NCBI RefSeq assembly: GCF_900186985.1
Contig: NZ_LT906447.1
Coordinates: 1-64,000, forward strand
DNA length: 64,000 bases
Direction of reading: 5' to 3'
Origin: Staphylococcus piscifermentans
Lineage (GTDB): Bacteria; Bacillota; Bacilli; Staphylococcales; Staphylococcaceae
Part shown: positions 41,567 through 49,395 of the stretch, piece by piece
Position numbering within the stretch: the stretch's first letter is position 1
How the letters are laid out: each line of letters starts with the position of its first letter
Position numbers and translations under genes: made by a program
Notes under the pieces: model-generated
What the model saw: the letters and a program-made list of their open reading frames with translations, nothing else
Told to the model about the DNA's origin: nothing
Databases searched by the model: none

Positions 41567-42595
41567 ATGGAAAAGTTTATATTAAAGCCTGATATAAAAT
41601 TTCCGCGAGTAAATTACATTGGAAATAAAGAAAAACTAGCTGAATGGATAGTTGATAATTTTCCATTAGATTCTGGAAGTGTATTAGATTTATTTTCTGG
41701 AGGGAGCTCAGTTTCATTTGAATGTAAATTACGTGGTTATAAAGTTATTAGTAACGATGTATTATATGCTTCTTATGTAGTAGCTAAATCTATAATTGAA
41801 AATAATAATTATACTTTAGATTATAAACATATAGATGAAGCTGAAAAATTGAGCTTAAACTTTGATACGGTACAAAAATATTCATGGCTAGAAAATACAT
41901 TATATTTTCCGGATGAAATAAAAGAGTTAACAAGACTAATAGAATATTCATCTAAAATGTCAGGGTATGAAAAATACTTATTTCAATCTTTGATTCGTAG
42001 AGCAATGATTAGAAAGTTACCGTATTCTAGAATGAATGTACCATGGAAAAGTATAATTAAACTTAGAGATGAAGATTATTCTTATGAAAAATATGGCAGA
42101 AAAAGAGCCTATCATAATGAAAGTTTTTCTTCACATATTAAAAAAAATATAGAAAATTATAATGCTTCAGTTTTCGATAATGGGAAAGCTAACTTAGCTA
42201 TCCAAAAAGATGCTATAGAAGCTGTTGAGGAAATTGATTTTGTGGATGTTATCTACCTAGATCCTCCTTACCCAAGCACAATGAATAACTATGACCAATT
42301 TTATGGTGCATTTGATAGAATATTTGATAGAAAAATAGAACATTTGGATTTAACTAATAAAAATAATTTTATAGAATCTTTAGAATCAATAGTTGTTAAA
42401 TCTAAAGAGAAAACCAACTATATAATATTAAGTATAAATTCTAATTCTGTGCCAGGAATATCTGAAATTTTTCAAATGTTATCTAAACACGGTAAAGTTA
42501 GTATTAAAGAAAAGAAACATAATTATCAAGTAAGCGGTAAAGTCAATAAAAATAATAATAATGAAAATCTACTAATAGTAGATGTAAAAAAATAA
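41567..42595 (+). CDS. DNA (adenine-N6) methyltransferase, D12/Dam class
   Basis: 342 residues with the D12-class order: motif X NYIGNKEKLAEWI (near 17), motif I LDLFSGGSSVS (near 41) and motif IV DPPY at 232-235 (VIYLDPPYPSTMNNYDQFYG). This makes it an exocyclic amino methyltransferase, almost surely N6-adenine. It forms an operon with the m5C gene. A C5 plus an N6-adenine enzyme together usually mean that the two strands of an asymmetric site are modified separately, as in HphI and MnlI. Followed by a terminator hairpin. Confidence 0.9.
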   Translation: MEKFILKPDIKFPRVNYIGNKEKLAEWIVDNFPLDSGSVLDLFSGGSSVSFECKLRGYKVISNDVLYASYVVAKSIIENNNYTLDYKHIDEAEKLSLNFDTVQKYSWLENTLYFPDEIKELTRLIEYSSKMSGYEKYLFQSLIRRAMIRKLPYSRMNVPWKSIIKLRDEDYSYEKYGRKRAYHNESFSSHIKKNIENYNASVFDNGKANLAIQKDAIEAVEEIDFVDVIYLDPPYPSTMNNYDQFYGAFDRIFDRKIEHLDLTNKNNFIESLESIVVKSKEKTNYIILSINSNSVPGISEIFQMLSKHGKVSIKEKKHNYQVSGKVNKNNNNENLLIVDVKK

Positions 42596-42622
42596 GCATG
42601 TGTATACAAGCTTATTTTTTTT
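42591..42622 (+). terminator. Terminator between the methyltransferases and the nuclease gene
   Basis: AATAAGC (42591-42597) pairs with GCTTATT (42610-42616), followed by a T-run. It separates methylase from nuclease transcription. Confidence 0.75.
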
Positions 42623-42631
42623 GTGTATATT

Positions 42632-42640
42632 TGTTATAAT
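42632..42640 (+). promoter_or_regulatory. Extended -10 promoter of the HNH nuclease gene
   Basis: TGTTATAAT (42632-42640) is a perfect extended -10; the -35 is poor. It suggests the nuclease is expressed separately and perhaps weakly. Confidence 0.5.
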
Positions 42641-42669
42641 AATAAAAAAGGGAAAAGAAGGGATAAAGA

Positions 42670-43791
42670 ATGAATGTCGATAAGAATATTAATTCAAATA
42701 TCAGGAAAAAACAAAAATACGAAGAGTATTGGAAATTAACTGTTGAATATACCGATATACACAAAATGCGCTTTCGAAACACTTTAGAAATGATTGTTAA
42801 TTACATAGATAGTCATCCTGAATTGAAAAAAGAATATGATAAAAAATACTATAAGGAATTACAAAATATAATAGCTAAGGTATATAAAAAAGCGGATTTA
42901 GGTTCAGTTAGAAAATCCATAAATCAAATGATTAAACTAGGTTTTGTAAAGCCTTATTTAACTGGATACCATTCTGAAACAAAAAAATTTTTAAAAGCTT
43001 CTAGTAATGAAGAAAGAGAAATTATTTTTTCGGATGTATATTATTCTTCAGCCAATTTTAAGTCTTCTGTTACAGTTGATAATAGTCATCTTAAACATAT
43101 TAACTTTTTCTTAAAAACGCTGATGTATAAAAAAAATCGGGAACTAAACAATGATGAAATAACCGCCTTAATAAGTACTGATATTTCAGCATATAATAAT
43201 AAAGGGTATATGAATGAAAAAGAACTGAATGAGCAAATTGAATTCGTAAAGTTTAATGATTTTAAAAAAAGAAAATATAATCAGATTTCATATTTTCTTG
43301 ACTTTTTAAAATATGTTCCAGGAATTACAGTAGCTAGAGATAAATCAGTAGTATATTACACGGAAGACGCAAGCATTCATTTATCTGACTATATTGATGT
43401 TAAAAGAGACCCTACCCAATTTAGATTGATGAAGGAGAAAATAAAGCAAGAAAGTATCAATATATATGGAAGAGTGCAATGTTACTTTACCAAGAAAGAA
43501 CAAAAAGGTTTAGTAGTTTCTCACATTATTAGATCAGAAGATGCATTAAGAAACTTAGATATTAATACTGCATATGATTATAAAAATGCTCTATTATTAG
43601 ATCCTAATACAGATGCTTATTTCGATAAATATGACTTAACCTTTAATAACGAAGGGAATCCGAAATTCGGAAAACTAATACCTGATGAATTTAAAGAAGA
43701 AAAAGAAGAAATGTCTTTAGATAATGAGGTCTTAGAAGGTAGAGTAAGTTATTTGAAAGAACATCAAAGTAAGTTTGAAGAAAAAAATTAG
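42670..43791 (+). CDS. Probable HNH-family type II restriction endonuclease
   Basis: 373 residues. The C-terminal half carries an HNH_2-like nuclease core: VVSHIIRSED with His285, then KNALLLDPNTDAYFDKYDLTF with Asn306 and the Asp-rich third position. The Lys-rich N-terminal part has no domain I recognise and may read DNA. Its placement directly after paired m5C and m6A methyltransferases makes a restriction role likely. HphI and MnlI are type IIS enzymes with just this combination. AAGGGATAAAG precedes the ATG. Cleavage specificity cannot be read. Frame intact. Confidence 0.8.
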   Translation: MNVDKNINSNIRKKQKYEEYWKLTVEYTDIHKMRFRNTLEMIVNYIDSHPELKKEYDKKYYKELQNIIAKVYKKADLGSVRKSINQMIKLGFVKPYLTGYHSETKKFLKASSNEEREIIFSDVYYSSANFKSSVTVDNSHLKHINFFLKTLMYKKNRELNNDEITALISTDISAYNNKGYMNEKELNEQIEFVKFNDFKKRKYNQISYFLDFLKYVPGITVARDKSVVYYTEDASIHLSDYIDVKRDPTQFRLMKEKIKQESINIYGRVQCYFTKKEQKGLVVSHIIRSEDALRNLDINTAYDYKNALLLDPNTDAYFDKYDLTFNNEGNPKFGKLIPDEFKEEKEEMSLDNEVLEGRVSYLKEHQSKFEEKN

Positions 43792-43802
43792 AAAAGTTTT
43801 AA

Positions 43803-43863
43803 TTATAATTGCCATTACACGAGATTAATAATTATTTTAAAATCTCATGTAATGGCTATAATT
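43803..43863. terminator. Long hairpin after the nuclease gene
   Basis: CCATTACACGAGATT (43812-43826) pairs with AATCTCATGTAATGG (43841-43855), one mismatch, with A/T-rich extensions on both sides. Probably a bidirectional terminator between the nuclease and the convergent epimerase gene. Confidence 0.75.
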
Positions 43864-43899
43864 AAAGGCTGTAAATTTTTAATTTTAGTTCAACTTCTC

Positions 43900-44751
43900 T
43901 CACTTAATATCTTTCATTCCTTCTCGCCATGAAGAATAAATCAATTTTCCGCCTTGTGCTTTAAATTTCTCATTACTAACGCCACGTTCGAATGGTTCGG
44001 CTGGTTTAATATTAATCTCTGGAGATACACCTAACTGGTTAGCATACCAATCAGCCCAGACATCGCCTTTTACAGGGTCATCGTCTGCCACATTATACGT
44101 GCCTGTCTCAAAGTTCAATGCTTGAATCGCTGTTTCGACAGCATCATCGATATGAATAAACGATTGAACACCGTCTGTCATTTCAACTTTTCCATCTACA
44201 AATTGATTATAAATCATGCCATCTTTGCCATACCAAGTACCTGGACCATATAACCAGCCATAGCGTAGGATAACGTGATTTTTAATACGTGCGGTTTCTT
44301 TTTCTAACCCTTCTACACCTTCAACAGTGACTTTGCGATCTCCTGTCGCATTGTAGTCTAAAGGTGTTTTCTCAGTTGCTAAACCCTCACCGCCTGCATA
44401 AACAAAGGCAATACTTTGAGATTGCATACTTTTAACGCCATGTTTAATTGCAACATCTACTAAATTTTTAGTACCTTCGATTCTGACTTTAGTATTTGCT
44501 GCCATATCTACATTTTTCAAATCCGAAATTTCATTTAAAATGACGTCCGGTTTGAAGTCACCAATTGCTGCATCGATGGAATCATAGTCGAAGATATCTC
44601 CGACATACGGTGTCACGCCAGCATTCTGCAATTTTTCTTTACCTTTATCAGAAGTAGTAAAGCCGGCGACTTCATAACCTTCTTCTAGTAAGCGTTTCGT
44701 TAATTTTGTACCGATTAATCCAGTAGCACCTGTCACAAATATTTTTGTCAT
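43900..44751 (-). CDS. NAD-dependent epimerase/dehydratase-family protein
   Basis: 283 residues of the extended SDR type. The dinucleotide motif FVTGATGLIGTKL is at the N terminus. The usual YxxxK is not obvious (QSIAFVYAGGEG replaces the active-site stretch), so it may be an atypical, NmrA-like or reductase member. The substrate is unknown. It is divergent from an ArsR-type regulator gene 241 bp away. Two further nucleotide- or stress-related genes follow that regulator, which suggests joint control. Confidence 0.8.
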   Translation of the reverse strand: MTKIFVTGATGLIGTKLTKRLLEEGYEVAGFTTSDKGKEKLQNAGVTPYVGDIFDYDSIDAAIGDFKPDVILNEISDLKNVDMAANTKVRIEGTKNLVDVAIKHGVKSMQSQSIAFVYAGGEGLATEKTPLDYNATGDRKVTVEGVEGLEKETARIKNHVILRYGWLYGPGTWYGKDGMIYNQFVDGKVEMTDGVQSFIHIDDAVETAIQALNFETGTYNVADDDPVKGDVWADWYANQLGVSPEINIKPAEPFERGVSNEKFKAQGGKLIYSSWREGMKDIK

Positions 44752-44992
44752 TCTTATTCACCTTTTTTCTTTAATTTTTGAAAAAGAGTTCGCGTGCTTG
44801 TTTGGCCTATTATAGAGAATTGTCATACAAACAACAAACTATCCAAATTGAATTAAAAATAACCTCTCAATTTATTTACCACCTTTCAAGCTCATTTACT
44901 TGTATAATTTTTTATCCTGTGTAATTATCTAGTATATTAGCGGTACACAATGAAGTGTGAGGCTCAATGAAATCAATAATGGAGTTTGAATT

Positions 44993-45298
44993 ATGGGAGA
45001 AGAAACATTAGAAATATTTAAAAGAGGAACAAAAATTTTAAACATTCTTCAAGATGAAAAACGTCAACAAATTCTTATTTTATTGTGTAGAGAGAAACAA
45101 CTGACAGTGAAGGAAATCACTGCACTCTTGCCGATCTCACGTCCTGCTGTTTCTCATCATTTAAAGTTAATGTTGGATGCAGGCCTTTTATCCGTAACAC
45201 AGACAGGGCTTGAACGCTATTACAGTTCTGATTTAGACGACACCTTAGAATGGTTGAAGGAATTGACAAATTCTCTTGAAGCAAATTTGAAAAAATAA
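44993..45298 (+). CDS. ArsR/SmtB-type winged-helix transcriptional regulator
   Basis: 101 residues: an N-terminal helix, then QQILILLCREKQLTVKEITALLPISRPAVSHHLKLMLDAGLL, the winged helix of the ArsR family with recognition helix RPAVSHHLK. No Cys metal-binding box of the CxCxxC type is seen (a single Cys in LLCREK), so a metal ligand is not evident. It lies between a divergent epimerase gene and two codirectional genes, so it probably controls them. A terminator follows its stop. Confidence 0.87.
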   Translation: MGEETLEIFKRGTKILNILQDEKRQQILILLCREKQLTVKEITALLPISRPAVSHHLKLMLDAGLLSVTQTGLERYYSSDLDDTLEWLKELTNSLEANLKK

Positions 45299-45319
45299 AG
45301 AAAAGGTCTTTATTTTTTT
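45293..45319 (+). terminator. Terminator after the ArsR-type gene
   Basis: AAATAAAG (45293-45300) pairs with CTTTATTT (45308-45315), then Ts. Confidence 0.7.
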
Positions 45320-45323
45320 AAGT

Positions 45324-45349
45324 CATAGGTTTATATGTTTAAACCTATG
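45324..45349. promoter_or_regulatory. Inverted repeat upstream of the NmrA-like gene
   Basis: CATAGGTTT (45324-45332) is mirrored by AAACCTATG (45341-45349), a 9-bp perfect dyad with 8 bases between. There is no T-run after it, so it is better explained as an operator, perhaps for the ArsR-type protein, than as a terminator. Confidence 0.45.
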
Positions 45350-45395
45350 GATAAAGTAATATTATATTCTACAAATAGTTTGGAGTGGCATAATC

Positions 45396-46313
45396 ATGCA
45401 AACAGTTTTAGGAAGTAATGGGCAAATTGGTCAAGAAATCGCCAAAGAGCTTTATAAAAATTATACGAAAGACATTCGCTTAGTCAGCAGAAAACCGCAT
45501 AAAATTCATGATACAGACGAAGTAGTACCTGCCGATTTAATGAAATACGAAGATACTTTGAAAGCCATTGAAGGCAGCGACGTAGTTTACTTTGCTGTAG
45601 GTTTGCCTGCCGATTCAGAAATGTGGGAAAAACGCTTTCCAGTTATGATGGAAAATGTCATCAAAGCGTGTGCAGAAACGCACAGTAAACTAGCATTCTT
45701 CGACAATACGTATATGTATGAAAAAAATGCGAATGTACAAACAGAAAGCAGTCCTTTTGTTCCAGTGGGACGTAAATCAAAAGCCCGCGCAAAAATGGCT
45801 GAAATGTTATTAACAGCTATGAAAAAAGGAAAAATTGAAGCCTTGATTGGCCGTGCTCCAGAATTCTATGGCCCTGATTTGACACAAAGTATCACTAATT
45901 CTTTAGTTTTCAATCGTGTGAAAGCAGATAAAAAAGCCATCATTCCAATTAGCGCTTCAGTATTACGTACTTTAATTTGGACACCGGATGCAAGTCGCGC
46001 GTTAGCGTTACTAGGTAATACCCCAGACGCTTTCGGACAAACATGGCACTTGCCGACAGATAAAAGCGTGACTTATAAAAAATTAATCGAAATAACTAAA
46101 GAAGTAACCGGTAAAAATATTAAATATACCGTTTTACCGATGTGGGCATTCAAAATAGGCAGTCTTTTCAATGGTCAAGTTAAAGAATTAATGGAATTAT
46201 TACCAAGATATAAATACAATAATATTTTCAATTCAGATAAATTTAAAAAACGCTTCCCAGAATTTAAAGTAACAACGTACAAAGAAGGCATTCAACAAGT
46301 CTTTAAAAAGTAA
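45396..46313 (+). CDS. NAD(P)-binding NmrA/epimerase-like oxidoreductase
   Basis: 305 residues starting with the Rossmann motif MQTVLGSNGQIGQEIAKEL. The later DVVYFAVGLP, FDNTYMYEKNANVQTE and IGRAPEFYGPDL are typical of atypical SDRs that act on sugars, quinones or thiol adducts. The tail WAFKIGSLFNGQVKELMEL contains a hydrophobic helix. The substrate is not known. GGAG precedes the ATG. It is 23 bp upstream of the DJ-1-like gene, so probably one operon. Confidence 0.82.
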   Translation: MQTVLGSNGQIGQEIAKELYKNYTKDIRLVSRKPHKIHDTDEVVPADLMKYEDTLKAIEGSDVVYFAVGLPADSEMWEKRFPVMMENVIKACAETHSKLAFFDNTYMYEKNANVQTESSPFVPVGRKSKARAKMAEMLLTAMKKGKIEALIGRAPEFYGPDLTQSITNSLVFNRVKADKKAIIPISASVLRTLIWTPDASRALALLGNTPDAFGQTWHLPTDKSVTYKKLIEITKEVTGKNIKYTVLPMWAFKIGSLFNGQVKELMELLPRYKYNNIFNSDKFKKRFPEFKVTTYKEGIQQVFKK

Positions 46314-46336
46314 ATTAACAGCAGAGGATGAAGATA

Positions 46337-47017
46337 ATGAAAAAAATCATGATTGTAAATACGAGCAGTGACCATTTCGGCGACAATGACAAACCAACAG
46401 GATTATGGCTAGGTGAACTTGTTCATTTCTATGATTATTTTAATAACGATGATTATCAAATTGACCTATTCAACATTGAGGGCGGTAATACACCGATTGA
46501 TCCAGTCAGTTTGAAACCTTACACTTTGGATAAAGTAACTAAAAAATATTATGAAGATGAAAGCTTTATGAATTTATTGAAAAACTCACCTTCAATCAAA
46601 GAAGCACATCCGAGCGAGTACGATGTAATTTATTTTACAGGCGGACACGGCGTCATGTTTGATTTCCCTGAAAATGAAGATATCCAAAAAGCTATCAAAG
46701 AAATATACAATCATGGTGGTATCGTTTCTGCAGTCTGCCATGGCTTAGCAGCTTTATTAAATGTTAAAGATGACAATGGCAGATACCTCATAGATAATAA
46801 ATCAATCACTGGATTCTCCAACACAGAAGAAGTATTAGCGAACCGTAAGAAATTAGTGCCATTTATGTTGGAAACCGAATTGAAAAGAAGAGGCGCAAAT
46901 TACAGCAAAGCACTCTTGCCATTAAGACCTTATGTTGAAACAGATGGTCGCTTAGTGACTGGTCAAAATCCAGAGTCGCCTAAACAAGTGGCAGAAGCTG
47001 TAGCTAAAATTTTATAA
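46337..47017 (+). CDS. DJ-1/PfpI-family (Hsp31-like) protein
   Basis: About 226 residues in the class I glutamine amidotransferase-like superfamily. The nucleophile-elbow Cys is in SAVCHGLAAL, with YFTGGHGVMFDFPEN preceding it. Family members act as glyoxalases/deglycases or chaperones; the Glu that pairs with the Cys lies in the N-terminal region. ATG at 46328 is in frame but lies on the GAGG site; ATG at 46337 has normal spacing (MKKIMIVNTSSD). Its partner genes suggest a carbonyl or electrophile stress role, which is an inference. Confidence 0.85.
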   Translation: MKKIMIVNTSSDHFGDNDKPTGLWLGELVHFYDYFNNDDYQIDLFNIEGGNTPIDPVSLKPYTLDKVTKKYYEDESFMNLLKNSPSIKEAHPSEYDVIYFTGGHGVMFDFPENEDIQKAIKEIYNHGGIVSAVCHGLAALLNVKDDNGRYLIDNKSITGFSNTEEVLANRKKLVPFMLETELKRRGANYSKALLPLRPYVETDGRLVTGQNPESPKQVAEAVAKIL

Positions 47018-47023
47018 AAATGA

Positions 47024-47067
47024 GAAGGAGCTGGACAGAAAAATGAATTCTGTTCCAGCTCCTTTTG
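47024..47067 (+). terminator. Terminator after the DJ-1-like gene
   Basis: AGGAGCTGGACAGAA pairs with TTCTGTTCCAGCTCCT with one mismatch, then TTTT. Confidence 0.88.
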
Positions 47068-47083
47068 GTGCGGTGAGGCGAAA

Positions 47084-47329
47084 GTGTCGAGGCTGGCAAC
47101 GGTCGCCTATACAGTTAGGGTCGAAAGTGTCGAGGCTGGCAACGGCCGCCTATACAGTTAGAGGCGAAAGTGTCGAGGCTAGCATCGGTCGCCTATACAG
47201 TTAGGGTCGAAAGTATCGAGGCTGGCAACGGTCGCCTATACAGTTAGGGTCGAAAGTGTCGAGGCTAGCATCGGTTGCTTATACAGTTAGGGTCGAAAGT
47301 GTCGAGGCTATCACTCGTTGCCTAGACAC
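47084..47329. repeat. 43-bp palindromic tandem repeat array (five and a half units)
   Basis: GTGTCGAGG recurs every 43 bp at 47084, 47127, 47170, 47213 (GTATCGAGG), 47256 and 47299. The unit is GTGTCGAGGC, an 11-bp loop (TGGCAACGGTC or similar), GCCTATACAG, then a 12-bp spacer (TTAGGGTCGAAA). The last copy ends in GCCTAGACAC, restoring the palindrome to 9 of 10 positions. The array is bracketed by GAAAGTGTC and GACACTTTC. Nothing else with a function is visible between 47067 and 47457, apart from a GGGAC...GTCCC hairpin near 47413-47433. Confidence 0.93.
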
Positions 47330-47457
47330 TTTCACCAACATATACTTAACTACTGCTTAAATATATATAATTGCACCTCGATTATTAAATTCCTACTCTA
47401 TAAGGAAGGGCTGGGACCTCAATAGAAGTCCCGCTCCCCCGCTTTTCACTTCATCGA

Positions 47458-48192
47458 TTATTCAATTCTATTCAATGCTTCCACTACTTTGACCATATCC
47501 TCATGAATGACTAAATCTGCTTCATGATCATAAGGCGTTGGATCTAAATTAATAATTACTAAATTTTTACCTGCAAAGTTGGAAATTAATCCTGCAGCAG
47601 GTTGTACTACGAGTGAAGACCCTAAGACTACTAAAGTATCCGCTTCTCTTATCTTATTCAACGCATTCATTATCGTACTTTGATTCAGCATTTCGCCATA
47701 CAGCACAATGTCAGGGCGAAGCGGTCCGCCGCATCTCTCGCACGTACGTAAATCACGCTCAATAACATCACTTTTCGTATATTCTTGAGCACATTCTATA
47801 CAATAGAAACGATTCAACGTACCATGCAATTCATCGACTTGTTCACTGCCAGCATCAGCATGCAGTCCGTCGATATTTTGAGTAATTACGCCTAACGATT
47901 TACCTTCTTTTTCTAAATCCGCAATCCACTCATGTACTGCATTCGGTTTCTTATCTGCAAAAAGTAAATACTCATGACAAAAGTCCATAAATCCTAGAGG
48001 GTCATTTTGGAAATACTCCGTACTTAACAAATATTCCGGCGACATGCCTTTCTTCGATACTTCATCATACAAACCGCCAACAGAGCGGAAATCAGGAATA
48101 CCGCTAGCTACTGAAATTCCAGCGCCTGTAAAGAAAGTAATCTGATTTGCATCATGAATGATTTCTTTTAATTGTTCAATTTTATTTTCCAT
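47458..48192 (-). CDS. cobB: Sir2-family NAD-dependent protein deacylase
   Basis: Sirtuin, about 244 residues. NAD-binding GAGISVASGIPDFRS (near 23), TQNIDGLH, catalytic His in ELHGTLNRF and a four-Cys zinc ribbon (CIEC ... CERC). VVLGSSLVV and INLDPTP are also conserved. This is a bacterial class U form. GTG at 48201 is in frame but lies in the GGAG site; ATG at 48192 (MENKIEQLKEII) is the start. Stands alone. The gene symbol is by homology only. Confidence 0.93.
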   Translation of the reverse strand: MENKIEQLKEIIHDANQITFFTGAGISVASGIPDFRSVGGLYDEVSKKGMSPEYLLSTEYFQNDPLGFMDFCHEYLLFADKKPNAVHEWIADLEKEGKSLGVITQNIDGLHADAGSEQVDELHGTLNRFYCIECAQEYTKSDVIERDLRTCERCGGPLRPDIVLYGEMLNQSTIMNALNKIREADTLVVLGSSLVVQPAAGLISNFAGKNLVIINLDPTPYDHEADLVIHEDMVKVVEALNRIE

Positions 48193-48467
48193 GCTTATCA
48201 CTCCATACCATTTAAAGCATCATCTAAAGTCTTTCATTAGTCTTCATTTAACTTAAGTTTAAGATGTAATCTGCACTTTCGCAAATGACATCAATGTTTG
48301 CAAATTATACATAATATTTTAATTTTTAAACAGAATATTAAATGGAAATCTGCTATGTTTATAGTGAGATAAACTTTTGGGAATTCATCTCTCAGAAGTG
48401 ATAGCTTGTTCTTATATTATGCGATATACTTTCTCAAATATTAGGTGGATAGGGGGCAGGATGAACT

Positions 48468-49310
48468 ATGAATTATTTAATTAACACGCTTAAAATGATT
48501 GGAACCATTCTTTTATTATTTATAGTCGTAGTGTTTGCACAGAACATTGGAATCGTTTGGCATGCATTGCATCTGCATTCTTTCGAATATGTTTTGCATG
48601 GTATTACTTATTTAGTTGTAGCACTCCTTCTCTTTAAACTCGTTGCTAATAAGGTGTATAAAAGGAAATTAGCTTACTTCAGAATTACGCGCTTTAAATT
48701 CATTAAAGTCTGTGTACTTTTAGGCCTACTTTTACCTGTCGCAGTGATGAGCTTCTATCTTATATTTATCCCTGGCCATTGGGTTGTAACTGATTTGAAA
48801 AGTAACCAAGAGTATAGTGCTATGCTGATTGAAATCTTTTTCCTTGGCGGGATTGTCGCACCTATCGTAGAAGAGATGATGTTTAGAGGCTTCTTGCTTA
48901 AATATATTGAAAAGAAAACCAATATTTATGTTGCCCTAGGTCTGACTTCCGTCTTATTCGGAGTAATTCATTTAGTTAATGGAAAGTTGACAGGCGTGAG
49001 TTTGATTATGTTAGTAGCAGCTGGAACAGCGGTAGGATTGATGTATGGACTTGCTGCTTATAAATTCAATACAGTATGGGCAAGCATTCCTCTCCATATG
49101 TTCTGGAATATGAGTTCTGTCATTACAGTGAGCGATCATAATATGGAGTATGGTGTATTTCAATATATAATCAAATCAAATAACCCCTTCATAACAGGTG
49201 GCGTTTACGGGATGGATGCGTCTGGCATCTCAATCATTGGTTATATTGCAGTAGCTGTGCTTCTTATTTATTGGAGAAGATTTCAAGCGATAGAAAAGCA
49301 GAAATTATAA
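48468..49310 (+). CDS. CPBP-family intramembrane metalloprotease
   Basis: 280 residues, seven or eight membrane segments. Abi/CAAX-protease motifs: EEMMFRGF (motif 1 EExxxR), FGVIHLVNG (motif 2 His) and IPLHMFWNM (motif 3 His), so the metal-binding site looks complete. Staphylococcal relatives (SpdA-C, MroQ) affect surface protein display or peptide signals. It lies directly upstream of the LPKAG surface protein SasF, which may or may not be functional linkage. GGGGGCAGG precedes ATG at 48468. Substrate unknown. Confidence 0.87.
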   Translation: MNYLINTLKMIGTILLLFIVVVFAQNIGIVWHALHLHSFEYVLHGITYLVVALLLFKLVANKVYKRKLAYFRITRFKFIKVCVLLGLLLPVAVMSFYLIFIPGHWVVTDLKSNQEYSAMLIEIFFLGGIVAPIVEEMMFRGFLLKYIEKKTNIYVALGLTSVLFGVIHLVNGKLTGVSLIMLVAAGTAVGLMYGLAAYKFNTVWASIPLHMFWNMSSVITVSDHNMEYGVFQYIIKSNNPFITGGVYGMDASGISIIGYIAVAVLLIYWRRFQAIEKQKL

Positions 49311-49395
49311 AAGGAAAGCACCATTTTTTTACTAGGAAACAAGTAGTATAACATATATAATAGGGAGTAACTGCTAAGTAGGAAAGGTGAATGGA

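Noticed and set aside
32729..43900. SCC element inserted at rlmH
   Set aside because: No ccr gene, no mec or other SCC core gene, and no second copy of the attachment core could be found.
47084..47329. CRISPR array or STAR element
   Set aside because: Spacers are identical rather than unique, and the GC-rich STAR core is absent.
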